Assembly (NCBI GenBank): GCA_016081115.2
Contig: CM071924.1
Coordinates: 93,882,616-93,946,615, forward strand
Source: Rehmannia glutinosa
Lineage: Eukaryota > Streptophyta > Magnoliopsida > Lamiales > Orobanchaceae
Direction of reading: 5' to 3'
Length of the DNA stretch: 64,000 nt
Shown here: piece after piece, positions 33,113-44,554 of the stretch
How the letters are laid out: each line of letters opens with the position of its first letter
Numbering within the stretch: position 1 is the first letter of the stretch
Position numbers and translations under genes: made by a program
Notes under the pieces: model-generated
What the model saw: the letters and a program-made list of their open reading frames with translations, nothing else
Databases searched by the model: none
Told to the model about the DNA's origin: nothing

Positions 33113-33713
33113 ATGGCGGTCTCCAGTACTAGTTCTTGTTTATCAATATTGGTCACGTTTCTCCTCCTCCCCACAGCGACAGCGACTGCGGCCAGTACCG
33201 TCAATCGCCACCACAAAGCCGTAGCCGTGAGCCCGTTCTGCATAACTAACGACCCACCCACCGTCGACCCCAACGACCCACCCACCGACCCCAATGAGAA
33301 ATTCGTCTGCACACGATTGGTAAATGGTGCGAAAACATGGTCAGAAGCAATGACAAACGCGATCAAGGGTGTCGTAAGAATAGCGTACGCCGCCAAACCT
33401 AGAGTCGTCGACAGTGTCCCATTAAAACTGCCCCGTGAACTGCAGCCCGTGACAAAGGAATCCATAAGTACACAATGTGTCGGAGGGTTACGATAGATAT
33501 GTGTCCACCCTGGAAGAGTGCATCGGATTGGTGACGCAAAATGACTCGGAGTCTGACTTGGAGACAAATTTTTCCGCGCCTAATTTCTTTGATTGCAAAT
33601 TTGGATTGGACGATTTCAACGTCACTTTGCCCGAGGTTAATAAGTTCTATGCCCAGACCCTCCAGTTCGGCAGCATCCTCCTCACGATTTTGGAGAAGAA
33701 GCCGAAAAAGTAA
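33113..33713 (+). CDS. Invertase/pectin-methylesterase-inhibitor-like gene, one frameshift
   Basis: These inhibitors are small secreted four-helix proteins that bind cell-wall invertase or pectin methylesterase. The frame opens MAVSSTSSCLSILVTFLLLP, a clear signal peptide. Cys positions fit the family: FCITND and KFVCTRLV (first pair, with a Pro/Asp insert between), then QCV before YDRYVSTLEEC, and FFDCKFGLDDF. The first frame stops at 33495. The second, from about 33477 to 33713, continues the same fold and ends LLTILEKKPKK, so one base is missing around 33476. Joined length would be about 200 residues, normal for the family. Intronless. Function by fold only; the choice between invertase and pectin-methylesterase inhibition cannot be made. 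Confidence 0.65.
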
Positions 33714-33823
33714 ATTAATTAATTAATATGCAAAATTGTCTTTAATTAATTAGGTGATTTGAATGTTCATGTGGCGAGACAAGAATTCATGACATTAATA
33801 TTGTATATTAGTTTGTTTTCAAT

Positions 33824-33828
<5 letters not shown>

Positions 33829-33865
<37 letters not shown>
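33829..33865. repeat. (TA)n microsatellite
   Basis: About 18 TA dinucleotides just before the satellite array begins. Confidence 0.95.
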
Positions 33866-33867
<2 letters not shown>

Positions 33868-33869
33868 AA

Positions 33870-36817
33870 GCTTGTTTTTAAGAACACCATTTAATTCGCT
33901 AAAAAACATACCAAAAAATATAATTCTTTTTGCCTGGAATTTTTCTTGGGAGCTCAAAATACATGAAAAATTTATTTATGATGAAAAGTGTTTTCGGGAA
34001 CATTTATTTTCCCCAAATATTATCGCCCGACTCGTGAATAATATCATTTAAATTGCAAGAAAATATACCAAAAATATTATTTATACGCTGAAATCTTTTC
34101 TAGGATCTCAAATTGCATGAGAAAATATTCATATATGATAAAAACAAATCGGGAATATTTTTCTTCCCAAAAGTTTCTTGAAGAACTCCAATTAAATCGC
34201 AAAGAAATATATCGAAAAATATTATTTTTGTGTGGGATTTTGTCTGTTATTACCTCAAAATTGCATGAGGATTTTTCATTTATTATGAAAAACAATTCAA
34301 GAACATTTTCTTTTCCCAAGAATTACCATGTGACTCGGGAAGAATACCATTTAAATTGCAAGAAAACATACCAAAAAAATATTATTTTTGCGTGGGGTTT
34401 TTGCCTAGGACATCAAAATTGCATAAAAAGATCATTATGATGAAAAAATTATTTTCAAAAATTGTTTCCCAAAAATTGGCGTTCAACTCGTGAATAAAAA
34501 TATTATTTTTGCGTGGAATTTTGCCTAGGACCTCAATTGTATGAATAATTCATTTATGATAATTTTGTTTTGAGGAATATTTGTTTTCCAAAAAATAACC
34601 ATCCGACTCGTGAAGAGTATATTTAAAATCGCATGAAAAACATACCAAAAAATATTATTTTTACATGGGATTTTGCCTGGGACTTAAAATTGAATAAATA
34701 ATTCATTTATGATAAAAAAAGATTTTCGGGAATATATTTCTTTCCATAAATTACCGTTCGACTCGTGAAGAATGATATTTAAATAACAATGATGAAAAAA
34801 ATCATTTCCAGGAATATTTTTTCCCAAAAATTACCGTCCGACTCGTGAAGAATACCATTTAAATCGCAATAAACATACCAAAAAATATTATTTTTGTATG
34901 GGATTTTGTCTAGCACCTCAATATTAGATGAAGAATTCATTTATGATGAAAATATTATTTTCATGAATATTTTTGTTTAGAAAAATACCATTTTCTGATG
35001 AAAAAATACCATTTAAATCGCAAGAAAATATATTAAAAAACAATATTTTTGCGTGGGATCTTACCTAGTACATCAAAATTGTATGAAGAATTCATTTATG
35101 AAGGAAAAAAAATATTTTTTAAGTATATTGTTTCCCAAAATCAACCGCACAACTCATGAAATATTCCATTAAAATCGCTATAAACACACCAAAGAATATT
35201 ATTTTTCAGTGGTATTTTTCTCGGGAGCTCAAAATTGAATGAGGAAATCATTAATGATGAAAACCGTTACTTTTGGGAATTATTTTCCCAAAAAATTACC
35301 GTCCGACTCGTGAGTGCATAATACCATTTAAATCGCAAGAAAACATATCAAAAAATATTATTTATGCGTGAGATTTTGTCTGTGATCTCAAAATACATGA
35401 GGAATTCATATATGATAAAATTAAATTTCGGGAATATTTTCCTTCCCAAACAATACTCTTCGATTTGTGAAGAACACCAATTAAATCGCAAAAAACATAT
35501 ACTAAAAAATATTATTTTTGTGTAGAAAATTGCTTGTGACCTCAAAATTGCATGATGAATTAATTTATGATGAAAACAATTTGGGAATATTTTATTTTCC
35601 CAAAAATTACCAATTGACTCGTGGCGAGTACCATTTAAATCGCAAGAAAACATACCAAAAAATATTATTTTTACGTGGGGGTTTATGATAGGGACATCAA
35701 ATTGCATGAATAATTCATTTATGATATAAAAAATCATTTCTAGAAATATCTTTTTCCCAAAATATTACCGTCCGACTCATGAAAAGTATCATTTAAATTA
35801 CCGTCTAACTCATGAGATTTTTCCTGGAACTTCAAAATTGCATGAAGAATTTATTTATGATGAAAAAATTTATTTTCAGGAATATTTGTTTTCCCGAATA
35901 TTACCATCTGACTCGTGAAGAATACCATTTAAATCGTAAAAACATATATCAAATAATATTATTTTAGCGTCAGATTTTGCATGTGACCTCAAAATTAATT
36001 CATTTATGGTGAAAATAAAAAAAAAATTGGGAATATTTTTCTTCCCAAAAATTATCGTTTGACTCGTGAAGAATACCAATAAAATCGCAAGAAAACATAC
36101 CAAAAAATATTATTTTTGCGTAGGATTTTGAATGCGGCCTCAAGATTTCATGAATAATTCATTTATGGTATAAACATTTATTTTTGGGAAAATTTTCTTT
36201 TCCCGAAAATATCATCCGACTAGTGAAGAATATCATTTAAATCGCAAGAAAATATACCAAATTTTTTCTTTTTTTTTGCGTAGGATTTTGCCTGGATCCT
36301 CAAAATTAAATGATAAATTCATTTGTGATGAAAAAATTATTTTTGGGAATATTGTTTTCTCAAAATTACTGTCCTACTCGTGAAGAACATCGTTTAAATC
36401 GAAGAAAACATACCAAAAATATTATTTTTACGTGGGATTTTGCCGAGGACTTCAAAATTTCGTGAAGAATTAATTTATGAATTATTTTCATGAATCGAAA
36501 ATTACTATCCAACTCGTGAAAAACACCATTTAAATTGCAAGAAAATATAACAAAAACGTTATTCTGCGTGGAATTTTACTTGGGACCTTAATATTACATT
36601 GGGAATTCATTTATGATGAACAAATTTGGGAATATTTTTCTTTCCAAAAACTAAAGTTCGACTCGTGAAGAATATTATTTAAATTACAAAAAAACATACC
36701 AAAAAACATAATTTTTGCGTTGCATTTTCCATGGCCCTCAAACTAGCATGAAGAATTTATTGAGGTTTAAAACATTATTCTCAGGACTATTTTTCCCGAA
36801 AATTACCATTCGACTCG
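33870..36817 (+). repeat. Satellite array, about 154-bp monomer
   Basis: About nineteen tandem monomers. The landmark GACTCGTGAAGAATACC or a variant recurs mostly every 149-158 bp (for example 34029, 34178, 34331, 34605, 34759, 35150, 35305, 35461, 35613, 36060, 36218, 36373, 36660, 36812), with a few shorter units from internal deletion near 34841 and 35805. Other conserved parts are ATTTAAATCGCAAGAAAAC, AATATTATTTTTGCGTGG and ATTCATTTATGATGAAAA. No coding function. The array is cut at 36817 by the SIRE-type element and resumes at 51028. Confidence 0.95.
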
Positions 36818-38396
36818 TGTTGGGAAATTTATTGTTTAGATTTTGATGAATGCCATGTAAAACTTAGAATAGGAAGTTGGCACCCCATTTTCGTTTGTAA
36901 GCGCATTGTAATAAATAGGGGTCAAGCCGAGTTAAGTCACTATGCCTAACATGCAAGAAACAACAACCGGAGACTAGAAGGAAGACTCATTTGCAAGACA
37001 AGTGAGTATAGGGAAAGAAGAGAAGACGGGAACTCGTGAAAGGAATTTGAGATGCGGTGAGTAGAGTATCGATCAAGTCAACTCAAGATAGCCAGGTCTC
37101 AAGTTGAAGTGACGGAAGAGTCATCGATGATTGGAAGTCGACTCTAAGTCACCTGGGGAAAGCAAGGAAATGCGGTCAAGTCGAGATAATCTGGAAGAGA
37201 TCCGTTGCCACGAGAAATCAAGGGAATTACTTAAACAAGTAATACCTCCATACTACCTTTCTCGAAGTGCTCATCCCGGAAGCGTGCAAAAGGAATAAAC
37301 CAATGGGAAGATCGCACCATGTCGAACTCGAAAAGTCAAGAACAATTCATACGAGGAAATGGCAATTCCAAGGATCGCAACAAGACAAGCCAACGACCAC
37401 AAGTGTCTTTTGAGAATAAGCCTATCTCTTCAACGGGCAAATTTTCAAAAGAACACTATAAAAAGCTGAGGAGTTTATTTGAGAGAATGTTGGTTGGTTA
37501 CCTTGACAATTGAATACAAATACGAGTAAGAAAAGCTATATCTGTAACCAAAAATATTCTCAAATCATTCAAGAATCCTCAAGCCTACATTACGAAGAAA
37601 ATCAATCCAACACTCACTGTGAAGGAAAGATAACTTCAATCGGTTGAAGAGGAAATTGTTGAAGAATTAAAGGGGTCTACATTCCACGGAGGATTGTAGG
37701 AAGGTTAAAGGTCGAACCAGTCTCAAGTTTTTGGAGGGCTTCGTGATCAAATCCAAAGAGCTTGAGCAAGTGGGCGATAGAGTAGCAAGGCGGTTGTCTG
37801 TGAAGATCTTTGAGTCGCATTGAGAAGCAGCTGCGTGACCAAGGCATCTCGACCGAGTCCCAAAGGATCAAGTCATTTGTGTGATCAAGACTTGTATCTC
37901 GGGACTATTACCACTGTATATCGATCAATACTTAGTGGATTCCTCCCGGAGTTGGAGAAGAGAGGAGTAGAAGAATTACCCCATCTTCGAACCTCTATAA
38001 AAACTTATCGTGTCATTTACATTTCAAAGACTTTAATTCCCGCACCTTATTTATTTAATCTCTTTGATAAATTTGCTATCCACTTGATAATCTCTAAGTA
38101 CTAAAACCAAATATTAAATCAAAACTAAACCAAAATTAAGGGTGTAAAGTCTTCCTCAACTGAAAACAAATCACAATCGAGTTAAGTCTTTAGTCAAAAC
38201 ATTTGAGTTATTCTATCAATAGCTCAATCGAGTCTGTTGAGTAACTAACTTTCTTGATTAACTAATTTAGTTGTCCATCAAGGACTCAATCGTGAAGTAT
38301 TAACTCTGAATATTTAAAAGGACTAAATCGAAAAGTTGGTAAGGTTTATTCAACCCCCCCTTCTAAACCTTACACTCACACCCCTTGGGACCTACA
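36818..38396 (+). repeat. 5' LTR of the SIRE-type element
   Basis: Begins TGTTGGGAAATTTATTG and ends GGGACCTACA. TATA-like CTATAAAA is at 37995-38002. Compared with the 3' LTR, many one- to several-base indels are seen, with rather few substitutions, mostly in GC-containing text between 36900 and 37900. Confidence 0.96.
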
Positions 38397-38398
38397 AG

Positions 38399-38410
38399 TG
38401 GTATCGGAGC
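38399..38410 (+). other. Primer-binding site of the SIRE-type element
   Basis: TGGTATCGGAGC starts two bases after the LTR. It differs from the tRNA-Met complement TGGTATCAGAGC at one base. Confidence 0.88.
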
Positions 38411-38522
38411 GGTTGGTTCATTGAGCCTTCCGCACAGTTCGAACTAGATCTCCAAATTTTTCAAAGTCCTGTTTTAGTACTCAAGTTTTCAAAACTCTTT
38501 TTATCATCAAAAGTTATTATCA

Positions 38523-39928
38523 TGGAAGCAAATTTGACACGCATCCCTATGTTCACAATCGAAGAATTTGATGATTGGAAAATTCGTATGCAGGCTCATC
38601 TATCAACATTACATGATGAGATGTGGATAGTGATAGAGGATGGGCCACTGTAAAATTTAAAAGTGAACACAACTGTAAGGAGAGCTGCGGTGAAGGTGAA
38701 GAGGATGTTGCTCCCTGCACGAGTCATGGTTGAAAAACCAAGATTTGAATAGACAAATGATGAGAAAAAGATATAACTGGACAATGTGGCCAATGACATT
38801 CTTTACAAAACCTTGGACAAAGCCATGTTCAATAAAGTCAAATCATGCAAAACGGCTAAAGAAATCGGGACAAGCTAACATTGATTTGTGAAGGCTCGGA
38901 GCAAATCAAGGAAAATAAATTATCGGTGGTCATGTCTGAAATTTGAAAATTTCAAAATGATCGCAGAGAGAGACCCTGGATCAACTGGATGCTCGGTTCA
39001 CACGAAATTACCAACAAGCTATCTCACTTGGAAAGAATATACACGAAGGAAATGTGTATGAAGATTCTAAGAAGTCTCCCAACCGAGTGGGATATGAAAG
39101 TCATGGCCATGAGACACTCCATGGACCTATTCAATACATCCAACCATGAGCTATTCTCGGATCTCAAAGCCTACGAATTTGCGAGAAGAAAAGACCGAGG
39201 AAGAGACAGTTGTACCCAAAACAGTTTTGCTCTAATTGTTAAGGATGGCAAGAGAGTGAGGTCAAAGAAGTCATTGACCAAGAGGAAATAGCCCACGATG
39301 GTTAAAAGGTTTAACAAGTTCTTCAATAAGAACTACAAGAGAGGCAAGGGCGAATCCTCCAGAAGACACTCACTCCTCCAAATCAAGGAAGAGACGCCAA
39401 CCAAGAGAACAGAGCATCAAAAAATTTCAATATCAAAGGGTGACAATCCAAGAATGGAAAGAGCTGATCAAAAGGTTGAAAATCTATCTTTGAACCGTAG
39501 GCAACCAGGTCACTATGCCATTGATTGCCCATATCCTGTAGTCAACAAATACAGGAATGAAGAAGAAAGAAAGGTCTTGAGAGAAAGAAGACAAGAAAAG
39601 AAAAAGGCAATGTTGGTGCAGAGATGGCCGAGACAGCCAAGTCAAGAGACACGGTGATTCTGCAGAGTAGTGAAGCCGACTACTCAAGTGACTACGAAGA
39701 AGAAGCCTTGATCTGTTTGATTGCCAAGGAACAAGACCAACTCGACCAAGAAGATGAGGTACACTCTAACTCATCACACTCGTATTCTAGTGATAGTGAC
39801 TGTGACACACACACTTCATCACCCACTGATCTTTATGATTCATTAGGCAAAATGATGAAAGATTTTGAACACATTAAATTCTCACACACACTACTAAATG
39901 AGGAAAACAGCCTACTCAAAAGTTAAAA
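38523..39928 (+). pseudogene. SIRE-type gag, degenerate
   Basis: Opens MEANLTRIPMFTIEEFDDWK and LHDEMWIVIEDGP, the characteristic SIRE gag start. It continues LDNVANDILYKTLDKAMFNK (38778-38840) and LRSLPTEWDMKVMAMR (39064-39110), then DLKAYEFARR. The zinc-knuckle region reads RRQPGHYAIDCPYP, so its first two Cys are missing. An acidic Ser-rich tail follows. Stops or shifts near 38650, 38750, 38875, 38950 and 39290 prevent a full product. Confidence 0.9.
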
Positions 39929-40839
39929 CTCACACGGTGACTAAGGAGCCGAGTACTCTAAGTCAAATAGGCGATGAGAATGAAAGTTTAAAGACCAAAA
40001 TGCTAAGCTAATAGCGAGAAATAGCTGCTATAGAAAAGAGGGAAAATGACCTCAAAAATGTGATTGCCTCATTCACTAAGGCATCTAAATCATTGGATGA
40101 TCTTATTATGAGTCAAAGAGAATGAGGAGACAAGACATGCTTAGGATTTAATTCTCTGTGCTATGTCAAGCTCCAAAAGTGATTTTGGAAAAAGGATCTT
40201 CTAGCAATGAAGTATCTCAAAAATCCAAAACTCAAATGGTGCACACACATTTATCCCTAAAGCACAATTACAAACAAACTGGCCTTGGTTATAAAGGAAA
40301 AGGAAAACGGCCAGTTGAGTGTCTTTGAGAGGACAGTGAGAAGAAATCCGGTGAGTTCCTCAAAGCAAACTCCAAACAGAAATACTCGTAAAGAAGAAAC
40401 AAGAGCTACCGAAAACCCCGGAAGTTCTATAAAAGGAATACATATGAAGGAATGGTAGAAAATACAAGCAAGTGATTGGAATAATGTGAACTATCAAGCA
40501 AAGACCTATGGAATATAAGCCAAAATGGCAAAGGCTAGAACTCAAAGAAAGGCCATTCCAAAGGTATAAGAGCTTTCATCAAAGACACACATATGCACCT
40601 AGGCACTACACTCGAGAGATATCACAACTACCCAAAGAAGGCAATTGCTAAAACACATATGCGGCATACAGACAAAAGAGACAATTTGTATGAACCTAGA
40701 ATCCCCAAGCAATTTGCCAAAATTAATTATGATTATGGCAATCGATAGATGGAAACCCTTAGAGTCAAACCATTTGGGTATAGGTTGGTTGGATCATCTT
40801 ACAATACTAACCCCTCGGGACCTAGACAAGTATGGGTAC

Positions 40840-41330
40840 CTAAAACTTAATTTCCTTGTTTTGCGAGGTTCGGGGAGCAGTGAGTGCCAAGGAACCTGGT
40901 ACATGGATAGTGGTACATTTCCCGGACATATTACAGGAAACAAGAAAAATCTGTCAAAATTCAAGGAAGTCAGAGGTGCAAAAGTCATATTTGGAGGAAA
41001 TAAAGCTCCAGGAGAAATAAAAGACATTCGATCCATCAAGAAAAATGGATTAAAAATCACGGATGTTGCATATGTTGAAGGACTCAACTTCAACTTGCTA
41101 AGCATCACCAACTCTGTGACAAGTGGTCATAATGTTGGATTTAACATGGGTATATGCCAAATCAAGGATCTTGAATCAAATGAAGTTGTGTTGCAAGGAT
41201 GCGGACAAAAGAACATGTATGTCGTGGATTGGTCAATTGCAACACCCAAAGACTGCTGTCTATTAGCAAAGAGCACAAATTTGAATCAAGTTGGGCCGTG
41301 GCACAAGAAGTCGAGTCACTGAATTTCAAA
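40840..41330 (+). pseudogene. SIRE-type aspartic protease region
   Basis: WYMDSGTFPGHITGNKKNL carries the Asp-Ser-Gly active-site motif followed by the usual His-x-x-Gly. VIFGGNKAPGEIKDI and VAYVEGLNFNLLSI follow, typical of copia protease and the linker to integrase. Upstream sequence (39930-40840) is a poorly readable gag-pol linker with many stops. Confidence 0.85.
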
Positions 41331-41334
41331 ACGA

Positions 41335-42200
41335 TTAACAAGCTTGCGGAAGCAATCTTGTGGAAGGACTTCGGACTCAAGATACAAGAAGGAGAGTATA
41401 TGTGATGCATGTCGGAAGCGAAAACAAATCAAATCATCATTCAAAGAAAAGATATGTCCATCTTCAACAAGAATATTGCATCCGCTACATATGGATCTAT
41501 TTGGTCGATTGAACCGGCTAGCATAAGTAAGAAATACACCGGTGGTAGTAGATGACTACTCAAGATACACATGGACAATATTCATGTGTAAGAAGAAAGA
41601 AACTCTACGTAAAACTACCACCCCGATGAAGAGGATTCAAAATGAGAAGAGCCAAACCATTATCAAAATAAGATCGAGAGGAATTGAGTTTGTCAATGGT
41701 ATAATAACTCAATATTGTATAGAAAATGGTATTGGTCATGAATTGTCTGCAAGCAAAGGACTCCACAAAGAATGGAGTTGCATAAAGAAGGAATAGAACT
41801 CTCAAAGAAGCAAAGCAAGGACCATGTTTCAAGCAAGTGCTACCTAAAAGATTTTGGGTCAAGCAATATACACAACATGCTACACTCAAAATAGATGCAT
41901 GATAAACAGACAGGTGACAAAGACTCCCTATGAGATTTAGACAGGAGAAAACTAAATGTTGCATATTTTAGAATATTTGGATGTAAATGCTTCATCCATA
42001 ACAATGGCAAAGATAATTTGAAGGCTTTTGATGATAAAGTCGATGAAGGTATCTTCTTGGGATACTCGGTGAAAGTAAAGCCTACTGAGTACTCAACAAG
42101 AGGACTATGGTTACGGAGGAATCCATTCATGTGGTGTTTGATGAGCCAAATGTAAATGGAGAAGACATTGAAGAGTCGGTGATAATTTGAATTAACCAAC
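41335..42200 (+). pseudogene. SIRE-type integrase, degenerate
   Basis: CDACRKRKQIKSSF gives the Cys-x2-Cys half of the zinc domain. LHMDLFGR holds the first catalytic Asp and VVDDYSRYTW follows. The second Asp region is altered to IRSRGIEF, and the third is not readable. Near 41950-42070 the C-terminal FGCKCFIHNN and IFLGYS blocks remain. Confidence 0.82.
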
Positions 42201-42479
42201 CATGCGTAAGAGTCCCTATCTTTGTCAAGTCAAGCCGGAATTATAAACCCGGATGAAGATAAGATAGCCGAGTCTCAAAAACAATTTGGAAAATCTGCAG
42301 CCTAAGTGATGACGAGAGAGTCGCTCAAAGCAACATAGCCGCAAAGACGATCAATCCGGCTAACTTACTCCAACTCGATGTAAGATGGCCGAGAGACCAT
42401 CCACGTAACTAGTCATTGGAGATATAAGAGAATGTGTCAAAACAAGATCCAAAACTTAACAAGAAGCTATGTTCACATG

Positions 42480-43280
42480 CTTTATCTCACAAATAGAGCC
42501 TAAAGATGTGTCACAAGCATTGGATGACACACATTGGATTCAAGCTATGCAAGAAGGGCTGAATCGGTTTGAAAAGAAATAAAGTATGGGAATTAGTTCA
42601 AAGACCCACCCATCAAAATGTTATTGGCACTAAATGGGTGTTCGTAAAAACAAGATGAACGAGGAAGGTTCGTGGTAAGAAACAAAGCAAGATTAGTAGC
42701 CAAAGGATATTGCCAAGAAGAAGGATAGATTTTGATGAAACATTTGCCCTCGTAGCAAGATTGGAAGCTATAAGGATGTTTCTTGCCTATGCGAGCTCAC
42801 AAGAATTTTATTGTACATCGATGGATGTAAAGAGTGCATTCCTTAATGGTTTATTGGAAGAAGAAGTGTATGTTGAACAACCTCCAGGATTTGAGCGTAA
42901 GACTCTTGGAGATAAGGTATACAAACTCAAGAAAGCTCTATATGGATTGAAACAGGCACCTGAGCATGGTATGATACTTTGTCACAATTCCGATCGAGAA
43001 CGGATTCACAAAAGGCAAAGTGGATAGAACACTCTTCTTAATTCAAGATGCGAAGAGTATATTGCTTGTTCAAATATATGTGGATGACATTATTTTTGGA
43101 TCCACAAACAAAGAGTCTGTGTGATAAATTTTCAAACTTCATGCAAAGCAAATTCGAAATGAGCATGATGGGAGAGGCGACATTCCTCCTGGACTCCAAG
43201 TGAAACAAGTGAAGGATGGAACCTTCATAAGTCGGACAAAATACACCAGAGATTTAATGAAGAAATTTGGTATGGAAGAG
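42480..43280 (+). pseudogene. SIRE-type reverse transcriptase, degenerate
   Basis: Blocks in order are DVSQALDDTHWIQAMQEGL, RIDFDETFALVARLEAIRMF, MDVKSAFLNGLLEEEVYVEQ, YGLKQAPEHGM and the catalytic IYVDDIIFGST near 43075. The last motif is characteristic of SIRE. Frames shift near 42570, 42640, 42700, 42965 and 43120. Confidence 0.88.
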
Positions 43281-43364
43281 AAGTCTTCGTGAAAATACCA
43301 ATGAATACATCATCAAAATGGATATGGATGCGGATGGCGGGCTGTAGATCAAACAAGATACTGA

Positions 43365-44010
43365 GCACTTATGGATCATTGCTCTATCTCACAAAGATAC
43401 CCGGACATCACCTTTTGTAGGTGTATGTGCAAGATTTCAATCGCTCCAAAAGAAAGCCACATGACCGCAGCCAAGAGAATCTTGAGATATTTGAAAGGAA
43501 GCCAAGAAGTTGGCTTATGGTATCCAAAGGAAGGTGGATTCAAGCTAATTGGCTATTCGACTGGACTATCTTTGGATGTAGAGTTGACGGAAGAGCACCT
43601 CAGGCACATGTCAAATGCTTGGAAACAAGCTAATTTCTGGTTTAGCAAAAAAAGCAAAATTCAATAGCCACCTCTACAACGGTGACGAGAATACATAGGC
43701 TGGGCAATTTGTTGTAGCCCAAGTCTATGGATGAGGCAGTGAGATACTATGAAGTTGAAGAAAAGGAAATTCCAATCATGTGTGATAACACAAGTGCAAT
43801 TGCAATCACTCAAAATCCCGTGTTGCACTCGAGGACAAAGCATATCGATGTCGATATCACTTCATAAGAGATCATGTTGAAAAGAATGACATCACCTTGG
43901 AATATATTTCAACCGATAAACAAGGTTGGTGACATATTCACAAAACCATTATGTGAGTCAAGATTTGAAGAACTCAAGCATGAGTTAGGGTTAATTGAGC
44001 TGAGTTGACA
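43365..44010 (+). pseudogene. SIRE-type RNase H, degenerate
   Basis: AAKRILRYLKGSQEVGLWYP leads into the RNase H domain. IMCDNTSAIAITQNPVLHSR (43775-43834), HFIRDHV and DIFTKPL-like text (about 43935) mark its end. Several shifts are present. Confidence 0.85.
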
Positions 44011-44554
44011 CTTCGAGAAGACTCTAAGAAAAGAAATGAAACACGAAAAGGAAAAAATTTGAACTCTCAAATCTAAGTGAATCACCATATCGGAAAGACG
44101 GTTGTGCCGAGTTAGTGAGACAAATTTGAGTCACTAGGAGAATCGTGAGAAGAAGAGTTAAATCGGCCTAAAGGATAAGCCGAGTCATTTATGAGCAAAG
44201 GGACAAAAACGCAATCGTTTTACTAAGCGGGAATGTTTTTAAGATTGTCGCCAAGATAATTATGACGTACAGGCAAAAGTCGCACACCAAGCTTATGATT
44301 GGATATAAATGTCGCATTAAATACGAGACATTAAATGCTAATCGGCGTGCAAAATCTAAGCCGTTGATTTCGATCACATTTCAAAAACCACCCGCACGCC
44401 CTTTCGGGAACCATACTTAAACCATTTTCGTCGTTTCTCTCACACATTAACAAAAGCGCTTCACTTCTCTCTCTCGTAAAAAGGCAAAAACTCTCTCAAA
44501 ATCTTATCAATCTTCAAATCACTTTCTAAGTTTCATTCGGTGAAATACTGAAAA

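Noticed and set aside
33091..33567. 158-residue minus-strand frame
   Set aside because: It is antisense to the inhibitor-like gene, which has a signal peptide and the conserved Cys pattern on the plus strand.
33870..36817. CRISPR-like direct repeats
   Set aside because: Repeats are contiguous monomers of about 154 bp without unique spacers, in a plant genome.
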